Below are positions 46,466 to 55,020 of a stretch of DNA of 64,000 nucleotides, piece after piece. Position 1 is the first letter of the stretch; each line of letters starts with the position of its first letter. The notes beneath the pieces are model-generated. The model ran no database searches and was not told the origin of the DNA. It saw only the letters and a list, made by a program, of their open reading frames with translations. Source of the stretch: Pseudaeromonas aegiceratis (GTDB lineage Bacteria; Pseudomonadota; Gammaproteobacteria; Enterobacterales; Aeromonadaceae). A program made the translations under genes and the position numbers. The DNA lies in assembly GCF_046254905.1 (NCBI RefSeq), contig NZ_CP158016.1, positions 558,001 through 622,000 on the forward strand, read 5' to 3'.

Positions 46466-46634
46466 CTTTGTGTCCTCATGTGTAAAACCAGGGATTTAAG
46501 CGTAGCTGCCCTGAATCGGGCGGTGGGCAATATGCGCCCATTTCCCTTGAGTAACAACTGGCGGCAATGGCAGGTGGACGGGGGGATGGGGCGCCGGTCG
46601 CTCCCGGCCGGCCGGGGTCTGGCCGGGATCCGTG

Positions 46635-46664
46635 TTGATTATTGCGAACCATTCTCAATATAAT
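46635..46664 (+). promoter_or_regulatory. Fur-controlled promoter of the iron uptake operon
   Basis: TTGATT (46635-46640) and TATAAT (46659-46664) are 18 bases apart, and the spacer is a Fur-box-like ATTGCGAACCATTCTCAAT (46641-46659). Fur with iron would block RNA polymerase. Confidence 0.78.
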
Positions 46665-46694
46665 CCGGCCCTTGTTGCCCGCCGGAGTCTGCTC

Positions 46695-47588
46695 ATGTTG
46701 TCCCGAATCTGCCTGCTGCTGGGCCCGCTCTGGTTGTCCCTCAGCCTGTCGGCCCAGCCCATCGTCTTGCCGACCCAGCAGGGGGAACTGCGGCTGCCCC
46801 AAGCCCCCACAAGGGTGGTGGCGCTGGAATTTTCCCTGGTGGATGCCCTGGTGGCGGTGGGGGTGAGCCCGGTGGGGATCGCCGATGACGGCAGTCCGGC
46901 TCGGTTGTTGCCGGCGCTGCGCCAGGGCCTGGCGCCCTGGCGGTCGGTGGGGTCCCGGGCCCAGCCCAGCCTGGAGGTGATCGCCGATCTCAAGCCGGAT
47001 CTCATCCTGGCGGATGGGGAGCGCCACGGCGCCATCTACGGCGCCTTGTCCCGGATCGCCCCCACCCTGCTGCTGCCTTCCAGCCGGGTCGGCTACGAGG
47101 CCAATCTGACGGCGGCGGCCCAGGTGGGCCGGGCGGTGGGGCGCCAGGCCGCCATGCAGGCCAGGCTGACCCTGCACCATGCGCGCATGGCGCAAGCCGC
47201 CCGCCAGTTGACCCCATTGCGGGGCCATACCCTGCAGTTTGGCGTCAGCCGGGAGAACGCCTTCTTTGCCCATCCCGCCGCCTCCTATGCCGGTGGCGTG
47301 CTGCAGGCCCTGGGGCTGAGTACGCCGGCGCCGGAGGGGCAGGATCTGGGCTCCCGGCAGATCGGCCTGGAGCAGCTGCTGGCCCTCAATCCCGATTATC
47401 TGCTGGTGGGGGACTATGGTCCCAAGAGCCTGGTGGCCCAATGGCAGCAACAACCTCTGTGGCCCTTGCTGACGGCGGCAAAGCCCGGGCATCTGTGGCC
47501 CGTGTCCGGCAACCTCTGGTCCCGCTGCCGCGGCCTGCTGGCGGCGGAGCTGATGGCGGCGGATCTGGTTCGCCTGGCCCAGGGCTGA
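46695..47588 (+). CDS. Periplasmic iron-siderophore binding protein (FecB/FhuD type)
   Basis: This is a class III solute-binding protein of an ABC importer. The 297-residue product has a signal peptide likely cut after SLSLSA, and the family stretches RVVALEFSLVDALVAVGVSPVGIADD and PDLILADGERHG. There is no lipobox, so it is a soluble periplasmic protein. I chose the ATG at 46695 because the longer frame would start upstream of the promoter, and GGAG lies before this ATG. It is the first gene of a four-gene importer operon. Confidence 0.9.
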   Translation: MLSRICLLLGPLWLSLSLSAQPIVLPTQQGELRLPQAPTRVVALEFSLVDALVAVGVSPVGIADDGSPARLLPALRQGLAPWRSVGSRAQPSLEVIADLKPDLILADGERHGAIYGALSRIAPTLLLPSSRVGYEANLTAAAQVGRAVGRQAAMQARLTLHHARMAQAARQLTPLRGHTLQFGVSRENAFFAHPAASYAGGVLQALGLSTPAPEGQDLGSRQIGLEQLLALNPDYLLVGDYGPKSLVAQWQQQPLWPLLTAAKPGHLWPVSGNLWSRCRGLLAAELMAADLVRLAQG

Positions 47589-47591
47589 GCC

Positions 47592-48566
47592 ATGGGCCGC
47601 GGCGGTATCTGTTGCCTGTGGCTGGGGCTTTTGCTCTGCCTGCTGGCCTGGGCGGGCCTGTTCGCCTGGTCGGCGCTGCCCATTTCTCCGGGGCAGGCCC
47701 TGGCGGCCCTGCTGGGCACCCCCGGCGGCATGGCGGATCTGGTGGTGCGCCAGATCCGGCTGCCCCGGGTGCTGCTGGCGGGCCTGGTGGGGGCGGCCCT
47801 GGCCGCCGCCGGCTGCCTGATGCAGGCCCTGACCCGCAATCCCCTGGCTTCGCCCGGGCTCTTGGGGGTCAATGCCGGGGCGGCCCTGGGGGTGGTGCTG
47901 GTGAGTGCCTGGCTGCCGCTGGACTCGACTATTGGCCTGCCCCTGGGAGCCATGGTCGGCGGCCTGTTGGCCTGGGGCCTGGTGATGCTGCTGGGCAGCG
48001 GCTGGCGGGGTGAGCGGGGCCGCCTGGTGCTGGCCGGCATCGCCGTCAGCGCCCTGTGTGGCGCCCTGACCCGGGCCGGCCTGCTGCTGGCGGAGGAGCA
48101 GGCCAGCGGGGTGCTGAGCTTCCTGGCCGGCTCCTTTGCCGCGGTGCAGCCCGCCACCTGGCAGTCCAGCTGGCCCGGCCTGCTGCTGGGGCTGCTGCTG
48201 GCCCTGGGCCTGGCGCCGGCGGCCAACCTGCTGGCCCTGGGGGAGGCGCGGGCCGCCAGCCTGGGACTGAACCTGGTGGCCCTGCGGCTGATCCTCAGCC
48301 TGACGGTGCTGCTGCTGGTGGGGATCTGCGTCAGCCGGGTGGGGGCGGTGGCCTTCGTCGGCCTGCTGGGGCCCCACCTGGCCCGGGCCCTGGTGGGGGT
48401 GGATCATCGGCGGTTGCTGCCCTGCGCCATGCTGGTGGGGGCCTGCCTGACCCTGGCGGCGGATCTGCTGGGCCGCGCCCTGGCCTTCCCGGCGGAGACC
48501 CCCGCCGGCGCCCTGCTGGCTCTGGTGGGGGCGCCCTGCTTCCTCTATCTGGTGCGCCGCACATGA
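47592..48566 (+). CDS. Iron-siderophore ABC transporter permease (FecC type)
   Basis: The 324-residue product has nine or ten membrane helices of the FecCD family and the motif LPRVLLAGLVGAALAAAGCLMQ, which touches the binding protein and marks the family. A later GxxFVGLLGPHLAR segment, seen as AFVGLLGPHLARAL, is where the ATPase docks. It starts 3 bases after the binding protein gene and overlaps the next permease by 4 bases. Confidence 0.93.
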   Translation: MGRGGICCLWLGLLLCLLAWAGLFAWSALPISPGQALAALLGTPGGMADLVVRQIRLPRVLLAGLVGAALAAAGCLMQALTRNPLASPGLLGVNAGAALGVVLVSAWLPLDSTIGLPLGAMVGGLLAWGLVMLLGSGWRGERGRLVLAGIAVSALCGALTRAGLLLAEEQASGVLSFLAGSFAAVQPATWQSSWPGLLLGLLLALGLAPAANLLALGEARAASLGLNLVALRLILSLTVLLLVGICVSRVGAVAFVGLLGPHLARALVGVDHRRLLPCAMLVGACLTLAADLLGRALAFPAETPAGALLALVGAPCFLYLVRRT

Positions 48567-49549
48567 GCCCTTCTTTGCCTCCCTCGCTGCGGTACTCGCT
48601 GCGTCCCTATCTGTGGCTGACCGGGCTGCTGGGGCTGAGCCTGCTGGGCAGCCTCTCCCTGGGGGCCGTGGCCGTCTCCCCGTCGGCCCTGTGGCAGGCT
48701 TGGGCGCCGGATGCCGCGGCCCATTTCACCCTGCTGAGCCTGCGCCTGCCGCGCCTGCTGCTGGCCTGGTTGGTGGGGGCCATGCTGGGGGCCGCCGGCT
48801 GCCTGTGTCAGGCGGTGGTGCGCAATCCCTTGGCGGCGCCGGATCTGCTGGGGGTGAGCCATGGGGCCAGCCTGGCGGTGGTGCTGGCCCTGGTGGTCTG
48901 GCCCGGGCTGGCCCCGGGCTGGCTGCCCTGGCTGGCCCTGACCGGTGGCCTGGGGGCCGCCGGGCTGCTGTGGTGGTTGAGCGGCCCCCGTTGCCCGCCC
49001 CTGCGCCTGGCCCTCACCGGGGTCGCCCTGGGCACCCTGCTGGCCAGCGGCGTGGACTTAGTGCTGCTCACCCAGCCGCCGCAGCTCAATCAGGCCCTGC
49101 TCTGGCTCACCGGCAGCCTGTGGGGGCGGGGCTGGGAGCAGCTGCCCCTGCTGCTGCCCTGGTGGAGCCTGCTGCCGCTGTTGCCCTGGCTGGCCAGTCG
49201 GCTGGATCTGCTGATGCTGGGGGAGGAGCGCGCCCAGGGGCTGGGGCTGCCGGTGGCCCGGCTGCGGGGTTGGGCCCTGCTGCTGGCGGTGGTCTGGTGC
49301 TCGGCGGCGGTGGCGGTCTGTGGCCCTCTGGCGTTTTTGGGGCTGGTGGCGCCCCACCTGGCCCGCCGTCTGGTGGGGGGGCGGCATGTCCGCCTGCTGC
49401 CGGCGGCCATGCTGGTGGGGGCCCTGCTGCTGAGCCTGGCGGATCTGCTGGGCCGCATTCTGCACCCGCCGCTGGAGCTGCCGGCGGGTCTGTTCACCGC
49501 CCTGCTGGGGGCACCCTATTTTCTCTATCTGCTGCTGAGGACGCGCTAG
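48563..49549 (+). CDS. Iron-siderophore ABC transporter permease (FecD type)
   Basis: The 328-residue product is the second FecCD-type permease and pairs with the previous one. It shows LPRLLLAWLVGAMLGAAGCL and AFLGLVAPHLARRLVGG. The start ATG overlaps the previous stop (ATGA). A far longer open frame runs upstream in the same phase because of high GC, but it overlaps the first permease and is not a gene. The two permeases are clearly related. Confidence 0.93.
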   Translation: MSPSLPPSLRYSLRPYLWLTGLLGLSLLGSLSLGAVAVSPSALWQAWAPDAAAHFTLLSLRLPRLLLAWLVGAMLGAAGCLCQAVVRNPLAAPDLLGVSHGASLAVVLALVVWPGLAPGWLPWLALTGGLGAAGLLWWLSGPRCPPLRLALTGVALGTLLASGVDLVLLTQPPQLNQALLWLTGSLWGRGWEQLPLLLPWWSLLPLLPWLASRLDLLMLGEERAQGLGLPVARLRGWALLLAVVWCSAAVAVCGPLAFLGLVAPHLARRLVGGRHVRLLPAAMLVGALLLSLADLLGRILHPPLELPAGLFTALLGAPYFLYLLLRTR

Positions 49550-49551
49550 CC

Positions 49552-50319
49552 ATGGCCCTGACGACCGAACAACTGGTGGTGGATTACGGCGCCGGCCCCG
49601 TGCTCAAGGGGCTGGATCTGGCCCTGCCGCCGGGCCGCTTCACTGCCCTGTTGGGCCCCAACGGCTGCGGCAAGTCCACCCTGTTGCGGGCCCTGGGACG
49701 GCTGCAGGCGCCAAGCTCAGGCCGGGTCTGCTGGCAGGGCGAGGATCTGCGGGGTTGGCGACCCCGGGCCTATGCCCGCCAGGTGGCCCTGTTGCCCCAG
49801 GCTCAGGAGACGCCGGAGGGCATCCGGGTGGCGGAGGCGGTGGCCTATGGCCGGGCCCCCCACACCGGCCTGTGGGGCCGGCTGGGGGCGGAGGATCTCC
49901 GCCAGGTGGCGCTGGCCATGGCGGCCACCGGGGTGACGGCGCTGGCGGATTGCCGGCTCACCGAGCTGTCCGGCGGTCAGCGGCAGCGGGTCTGGCTGGC
50001 CATGACCCTGGCCCAGCAGACGGACTGCCTGCTGCTGGACGAGCCCACCACCTACCTGGACATCAATCACCAGGTGGAGCTGATGGGGCTGCTGGGCCGG
50101 CTGCGGGATCAGGGGCGGACCCTGGTGGCCGTGCTGCACGATCTCAACCAGGCCAGCCGCTACTGCGATCACCTGATCCTGATGCGGGACGGTTACCTGG
50201 TGGCCCAGGGCAGTCCGCGACAGGTGCTGACCCCGGCGCTGCTGGCCCGGGTGTTCCAGGTGGAAGCGGAGATCCACCCCGATCCCGTGGCGGGCACCCC
50301 CATGTGCATACTGCGCTAA
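49552..50319 (+). CDS. Iron-siderophore ABC transporter ATPase (FecE type)
   Basis: The 255-residue ATPase has Walker A GPNGCGKST (35-43), a Q-loop LLPQAQE, the signature LSGGQRQRVWLAM and Walker B LLLDEPTTYLDINHQVE, typical of iron-siderophore importers (FecE/FhuC). It starts 2 bases after the permease stop and completes the four-gene importer. Codons upstream in the same frame belong to the overlapped permease region. Confidence 0.95.
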   Translation: MALTTEQLVVDYGAGPVLKGLDLALPPGRFTALLGPNGCGKSTLLRALGRLQAPSSGRVCWQGEDLRGWRPRAYARQVALLPQAQETPEGIRVAEAVAYGRAPHTGLWGRLGAEDLRQVALAMAATGVTALADCRLTELSGGQRQRVWLAMTLAQQTDCLLLDEPTTYLDINHQVELMGLLGRLRDQGRTLVAVLHDLNQASRYCDHLILMRDGYLVAQGSPRQVLTPALLARVFQVEAEIHPDPVAGTPMCILR

Positions 50320-50336
50320 AAAACTCGGTAAACCGG

Positions 50337-50398
50337 TTTAATTGATAATCTTTATCAATTAGCATGAGCCTCCTTGCTTAATTGACAATTATTATCAT
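50337..50398 (+). promoter_or_regulatory. Two Fur-box-like sites before the TonB receptor
   Basis: TTGATAATCTTTATCAATTA (50342-50361) has inverted halves TTGATAA/TTATCAA, and a second AT-rich site ATTGACAATTATTATCATA lies at 50381-50399. Both resemble Fur boxes and stand out from the GC-rich surroundings. The -35/-10 elements are not certain. Confidence 0.7.
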
Positions 50399-52531
50399 AT
50401 GAAGGACATGGATTTCGATTTGGGCCGCCCCGGCTGGCTGGCCCTGCTGTTGCCCCTCACTCTGCCCCTGCCTGCCCTGGCCGACGATACCCCAGATGAG
50501 GCGAACGCCGCGCCCCTGGAGAGCCAGGGGGAGACGGTCACCGTCTACGGTCGGGCCCTCTCCTTGTACCGGGCGGAGGAGAGCAGCAGCGCCACCCGCA
50601 CCCCCACGGCGCTGGATGACATCCCCCAGTCGGTGCAGGTGCTGCCCCAGACCCTGATCGAGGATCAGGGGGCCCGGCAAATCACCGATCTGTACCGCTC
50701 CATCAGCGGGGTGAGCCAGTACTCCTACTCAGGGGTGACCTTCCGCGGCTTTCGCCAGGATCAGATCCTGTATGACGGCGTGCGGGGGGATCCCTTCAAT
50801 GGCTTCGCCATTCCCCAGCTGTTCAACATAGCGCAGGTGGAGGTGATCAAGGGGCCCTCGTCCGCCCTGATGGGCAGCGGCGAGCCCGGCGGCACCATCA
50901 ACTACCGCACCAAGCAGCCCAGCCACGAGACCCGCCGCCAGGTCTCCCTGACCGGGGGCAACCAGGACTTTGCCGGCGGCAGCCTGGAGCTCTCCGGCCC
51001 GGTGAATGACGAGGACAGCCAGCGCTATCGCATCGGCCTCTACCAGGACCACGAGAACCCGTCCCGCAACAACACGGACGTGCGCAACCGCATCCTGGAC
51101 TTCGGCTACGCCTGGGATCTGTCGGCGGCCACCAGCGTGACCGCCCAGTTCACCGATGTGTTGCAGCATTACGGCGGCGCCCGCCTGCGGGGCATTCCCA
51201 CCGACGATGCGGGCAACTTCCTGGCGGACATCGACTGGAACGCAAACGAGTCATCTGACTATCAGGATCTCGCCGCCCAGGTGTACCAGCTGCGGCTGGA
51301 TCATGTCTTCAACGACTGGCTGCTGGGGGATCTGACCCTGCGCTACTACCAGAACGAAGAGACCCAGAAGTATCACGAGCCCAGCGGTCTGTCGGATACA
51401 GACGGCGACGGTGTGGTGGACTGGAGTGCCCGTGAGTACCGGGATCAGGTGCGGCACAACAAGGCGGGCTCCCTCACCACTAACCTCACGGCGCAACTGG
51501 GGCCCCATACCCTGCTGCTGGGCAGCGACGTCTACCGGCTGGACGAGGACTACATCTACTACCGGGCCCAGACCAAGGACGGGGTGGAAGGCCTCAGCCT
51601 GACGGATCCCCAATACGGCACCACGGATCCCGCCAGCTACAACCTGCACCTGACCAAGCAGACCTGGTCCCGCTCCGACCGTTACGGCCTCTATGTGCAG
51701 GATCAGTGGGCGATCACCCCGGCCTGGAACCTGCTGGGCGGCCTGCGGCTGGACGGTTTTGCGGACGAGGTGGAGGACAGGATCAACGACACCCGGGATC
51801 ACTACAGTGGTCAGGGCTGGAGTTATCGCCTGGGGTCCACCTACCGGATCAATCCCCAGCTGCACCCCTATGCCCTGGTGGCCACCGGCTTCGTGCCCCA
51901 GGATGCGGCGGATCAGGCGGCCAGCAGCGGCGGGCCCTTCGACCCGGAGGAGAGCCTGATGTATGAGACCGGCCTGCGCAGCTACTGGTTCGACAATGCC
52001 CTCAGCCTCAACCTGGCGCTCTACCAGATCACCAAGCGTAACCTGCTGCAGACCGATCCCGACGACACGGATCGCCTGATCGCCCTGGGGCAGGTACGCA
52101 GCCGTGGGGTGGAGCTGGATGCCCTGGCGGATCTCACCGACAACTGGACCGCCAACCTGAGCTACGCCTACAACCGGGTGAAGGTCATCGAGGGGTCCGA
52201 GGATCTGGCGGACGGCGAGGACGGCGAATTTGCCAATGCGCCCCACCATCAGCTGGGGCTGTGGACCCGCTACGACATCCGCGCCCTCGACTCCGCCATC
52301 AGCTTCGGCGCCGATCATGTCAGCCGCCAGTACAACCAGAGCGGCCAGATCGTCAAGGCCTACACGGTATTCGATGCCGCCTGGCAGACCCGCTGGCAGC
52401 AGTGGCTGTTCCAGCTCAACGCCAAGAACCTGCTGGACAAGGAGTACGCGGTCAGCGGCTTCCTGGCGAAAACCGGCCATTTCCCCGGCGAGGGGCGGCG
52501 CCTCTATCTCAAGGCCAGCTACCAGTTCTAA
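50399..52531 (+). CDS. TonB-dependent siderophore receptor
   Basis: This 710-residue outer-membrane receptor brings ferric siderophores into the periplasm. It has a signal peptide (to about residue 28, PALA-DDTPDE), a plug domain with TPTALDDIPQSVQVLPQTL and the GSGEPGGTINYRTKQP segment, and a 22-strand barrel ending in LYLKASYQF with the terminal Phe. It is of the FhuE/FoxA/PupB type. The start used is the ATG at 50399; an in-frame ATG at 50408 is possible. It works with the four-gene importer just upstream. Confidence 0.94.
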   Translation: MKDMDFDLGRPGWLALLLPLTLPLPALADDTPDEANAAPLESQGETVTVYGRALSLYRAEESSSATRTPTALDDIPQSVQVLPQTLIEDQGARQITDLYRSISGVSQYSYSGVTFRGFRQDQILYDGVRGDPFNGFAIPQLFNIAQVEVIKGPSSALMGSGEPGGTINYRTKQPSHETRRQVSLTGGNQDFAGGSLELSGPVNDEDSQRYRIGLYQDHENPSRNNTDVRNRILDFGYAWDLSAATSVTAQFTDVLQHYGGARLRGIPTDDAGNFLADIDWNANESSDYQDLAAQVYQLRLDHVFNDWLLGDLTLRYYQNEETQKYHEPSGLSDTDGDGVVDWSAREYRDQVRHNKAGSLTTNLTAQLGPHTLLLGSDVYRLDEDYIYYRAQTKDGVEGLSLTDPQYGTTDPASYNLHLTKQTWSRSDRYGLYVQDQWAITPAWNLLGGLRLDGFADEVEDRINDTRDHYSGQGWSYRLGSTYRINPQLHPYALVATGFVPQDAADQAASSGGPFDPEESLMYETGLRSYWFDNALSLNLALYQITKRNLLQTDPDDTDRLIALGQVRSRGVELDALADLTDNWTANLSYAYNRVKVIEGSEDLADGEDGEFANAPHHQLGLWTRYDIRALDSAISFGADHVSRQYNQSGQIVKAYTVFDAAWQTRWQQWLFQLNAKNLLDKEYAVSGFLAKTGHFPGEGRRLYLKASYQF

Positions 52532-52615
52532 GGGGGCGTGATGGCGCCGGGGGCGGGTTTGACAACCGCTTGCCCCTGGCGTTTGATAGGACGGCATCAT
52601 TATCAGGAGCACATC

Positions 52616-53272
52616 ATGACTCTGTCCCAATTGGCAAAACAGCGTTATACCACCAAGGCGTATGACGACAGCCGCCGCATCGGCGACGCGGATCTGGCGC
52701 AGCTGCAGACCCTGTTGCAGCTGGCGCCTTCCTCGGTGAACTCCCAACCCTGGCACTTCATCTTCGCCGGCAGCAGCGACGCCAAGGTCCGCATCGCCCA
52801 GGTGGGGGCCCACGATCAGTTTGCCTATAACGGCCCCAAGATCACCCGCGCCTCCCATCTGGTGATCCTGTGTGTGCACACGGACTTGAGCGAGGAGCAC
52901 CTGGCGGCGGTGCTGGAGCAGGAGGCGACGGACGGCCGCTTCCCCGACGAGGCGGCCAAGCAGACCGGCGGCAAGGTACGGGCCGGTTACGTGGCCCTGC
53001 ACAAGGAGACGCTGCAGGATCTGCCCCACTGGATGGAGAAGCAGGTGTACATAGCCCTGGGCAGCCTGCTGCTGGGGGCCGCCACCTTAGGCATAGATGC
53101 CACCGCCATGGAAGGGCTGGACTTTGCCGCCATCGACGCCGAGCTGGATCTGGCGGAGCAGGGGTTGCGTTCCTTGGTGGCGGTGAGCCTGGGCTATCAC
53201 AGCGATGAGGACTTCAACGCCGGCCTGCCCAAGTCCCGCCTGCCCAAGCAGCGGGTGATCAGCCAGATCTGA
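52616..53272 (+). CDS. nfsB: Oxygen-insensitive NAD(P)H nitroreductase
   Basis: This FMN enzyme reduces nitroaromatics, quinones and dihydropteridines. The 218-residue product matches NfsB length (217) and has QRYTTKAYDDSRRI at the start, LQLAPSSVNSQPWHFIFA (FMN contact) and LGYHSDEDFNAGLPKSR at the end. The ATG at 52616 is preceded by CAGGAGCACATC. It stands alone and is followed by a terminator. Confidence 0.95.
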   Translation: MTLSQLAKQRYTTKAYDDSRRIGDADLAQLQTLLQLAPSSVNSQPWHFIFAGSSDAKVRIAQVGAHDQFAYNGPKITRASHLVILCVHTDLSEEHLAAVLEQEATDGRFPDEAAKQTGGKVRAGYVALHKETLQDLPHWMEKQVYIALGSLLLGAATLGIDATAMEGLDFAAIDAELDLAEQGLRSLVAVSLGYHSDEDFNAGLPKSRLPKQRVISQI

Positions 53273-53292
53273 GGTTCCGGACGGTGAATGAG

Positions 53293-53319
53293 AAACGGCG
53301 CCCCAGGGCGCCGTTTTTT
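53293..53319 (+). terminator. Terminator of nfsB
   Basis: AAACGGCGCC and GGCGCCGTTT form a 10-bp perfect stem with a CCAG loop, followed by T. Confidence 0.92.
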
Positions 53320-53345
53320 ATCGCACTCGGAGGTCGGTGAGCCGG

Positions 53346-53515
53346 AGCAAAAAAATGCCCCGTCGTAAGACGGGGCGCAGCAGGGGCATCGAGACCCATT
53401 GTGAGGGCCTACCGCCTCAATCACCTGAGGGCCGCGCCTCCCGAGGAGGACGGCCACGCCAGTAGCGGGGATGGAACGGGTCGTGTCGCGTGCGACCCTC
53501 TTGACCCTAGCAACA
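53346..53515 (-). ncRNA. Candidate structured RNA with its own terminator
   Basis: No frame here looks coding. Read on the minus strand the region holds, in order, GGGTCG/CGACCC, a strong stem around GGCCGTCCTCC and GGAGGCGCGGCC, CCTCA/TGAGG, and finally GCCCCGTC/GACGGGGC followed by seven T, which is an intrinsic terminator near 53350-53380. It lies between the end of an acetyltransferase gene and nfsB. I could not match it to a known RNA family. It could be a small RNA or a 3' UTR product. The 5' end is a guess; no strong promoter is seen. Confidence 0.5.
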
Positions 53516-53560
53516 AGTCGCTGATCTAGAAATAAATAATCCTGCAGCCTGTTGGATCTG

Positions 53561-54109
53561 TCAGGCCCAGGACTCGTCCCGCAGCAGGGCGGTGAGCAGG
53601 TGATCCTGCCAGTGGCCGGCGATCTTCAGATAGCGGCGGGCATAGCCTTCGCGCTCGAAACCCAGCCGGCGCAGCAGGCGACCGCTGCGGGCATTGCTGG
53701 GCATGTAGTTGGCCATGATGCGCTGCAGGCTGGTCTCCTCGAACAGGTAGCCGATGGCGGCCTGGACGATTTCCCGCATCAGTCCCTGGCCCTCTTGCTC
53801 CTTGGCGATGGAGTAACCCAGGTAGCAGGCCTCGAAGGCGCCGTGTTGCAGGCCGGTGAAGTGGCACACCCCCAGCAGCCGGCCGCGGTCGGGGGTCAGG
53901 GCGATGAAGTGGTATTCCTGCCCGGTGATAAAGGCCTCGGCCCAGGTGGCCAGCTGCTGCTGCCAGTAGGCCAGTTGGTAGTAGTCGGCGGCCCGCTGGG
54001 GCTCCCAGGGGGCCAGGTGGTCACGGTTGGCCAGCTGGTAGTCCAGCATCAGCTGGGCCTCCTGGGGGGAGGGGATCTCCAGGCGGGTGCGGTGGGTGTG
54101 AATGATCAT
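53561..54109 (-). CDS. RimJ/RimL-type GNAT acetyltransferase
   Basis: The 182-residue product has the GNAT layout of RimJ: MIIHTHRTRLEIPSP, then GVCHFTGLQHGAFEACYLGYSIAKEQEGQGLMREIV with the acetyl-CoA motif, and SNARSGRLLRRLGFEREG. RimJ acetylates ribosomal protein uS5, but related enzymes have other targets. I chose the ATG at 54109; an in-frame TTG lies 2 codons earlier. It appears to stand alone. Confidence 0.87.
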   Translation of the reverse strand: MIIHTHRTRLEIPSPQEAQLMLDYQLANRDHLAPWEPQRAADYYQLAYWQQQLATWAEAFITGQEYHFIALTPDRGRLLGVCHFTGLQHGAFEACYLGYSIAKEQEGQGLMREIVQAAIGYLFEETSLQRIMANYMPSNARSGRLLRRLGFEREGYARRYLKIAGHWQDHLLTALLRDESWA

Positions 54110-54234
54110 CGACAAAGGTCCAATGGGGGTACGCGGGCAGAGGCCCGCGCCGCTGGTCGGATAATAACCGAAACCGGTTACACCTTACACCGCCACACAA
54201 GGACTTTTGTTAACCTGGTCAATAGGTTACGTAA

Positions 54235-54251
54235 AGGTTAACGGTTAACCT
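54235..54251. other. Perfect 17-base palindrome at the end of the LysE-type gene
   Basis: AGGTTAAC-G-GTTAACCT has 8-bp perfect arms and covers the stop codon of the exporter gene. Related GGTTA motifs recur at 54175-54235. It could be a binding site or chance. Confidence 0.5.
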
Positions 54252-54883
54252 CGACCAGAAAGAGCCAATCGAGCCCCAAGACCGAGAAACAGCAGCCCCA
54301 TGCCCTGTTCCATTCGGCGCCGCCATGCCAGGGGCAGTCGCAGCCGGTTGCGGGCGCCGGCGGTGAGCCAGGCCAGCAGGTGACACCAGAGCATGCCGTT
54401 GAAATTGAACAGCAGCCCCAGGGCGATGAAGGCCAGGGCCTTGTGGGGGGCCTGGGGGGCGATGAACTGGGGCATGAAGGCCAGGAAGAACAGGGCCACC
54501 TTGGGGTTGAGGGCATTGGTGAGAAAGCCCTGCCAGAAGATGCGGCCCAGGGGACGAGCTTCGGCCGCGGCCTGGGCGGCGGTCGTTGCGGCCGGCGCGC
54601 TGGGGCGCAGGCTCTGCCAGCCCAGGTAGAGCAGGTAGGCGGCCCCCAGCAGCTTGACCACCCCGAAGGCGGTGGCGGAGGTGGCCAGCAGGGCGGAGAG
54701 ACCCAGGGCGGCGGCGCCGATATGCACCAGCACCCCGGTGCCAATGCCCTGGGCGGCGGCAAAGCCGGCCCGCCAGCCCTGACGGGCGCTCTGGCTCATG
54801 ATGTAGAGGCTGTCGGGGCCGGGCATCAGGTTCAGCAGCAGGCCGGAGACGATAAACAGGGGCAGATCGTGGATGCCGAGCAT
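54245..54883 (-). CDS. LysE/RhtB-family amino acid exporter
   Basis: The 212-residue inner-membrane protein has about six helices and the family start FIVSGLLLNLMPGPDSLYIMSQSARQGWRAG with the NxMPGPD motif, and FLTNALNPKVALFFLAFMPQF. Such exporters release amino acids such as threonine, homoserine or lysine; the substrate is unknown. It is divergent from the TatD-type gene. Confidence 0.9.
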   Translation of the reverse strand: MLGIHDLPLFIVSGLLLNLMPGPDSLYIMSQSARQGWRAGFAAAQGIGTGVLVHIGAAALGLSALLATSATAFGVVKLLGAAYLLYLGWQSLRPSAPAATTAAQAAAEARPLGRIFWQGFLTNALNPKVALFFLAFMPQFIAPQAPHKALAFIALGLLFNFNGMLWCHLLAWLTAGARNRLRLPLAWRRRMEQGMGLLFLGLGARLALSGRG

Positions 54884-55020
54884 AGGACGCTTCCTGGGAA
54901 AAGCGCTATTACAACGCCGGCGGCGGCCTGACTCAAGGTGGATTTGCAGGGGTTGGCGGCCTGATGCAAGCTAAGGCTATCCCTTGCTGGCTGACCGCCA
55001 CCGCCCCGTTGGAGAACGGC

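Noticed and set aside
46476..48407. Open frame of 643 codons on the minus strand over the binding protein and permease genes
   Set aside because: Gln/Pro/Gly-rich shadow of real genes in GC-rich DNA; it also crosses the Fur-controlled promoter.
48056..48562. Long N-terminal extension of the second permease
   Set aside because: It overlaps the first permease in another frame; the ATG at 48563 overlaps the previous stop as usual in such operons.
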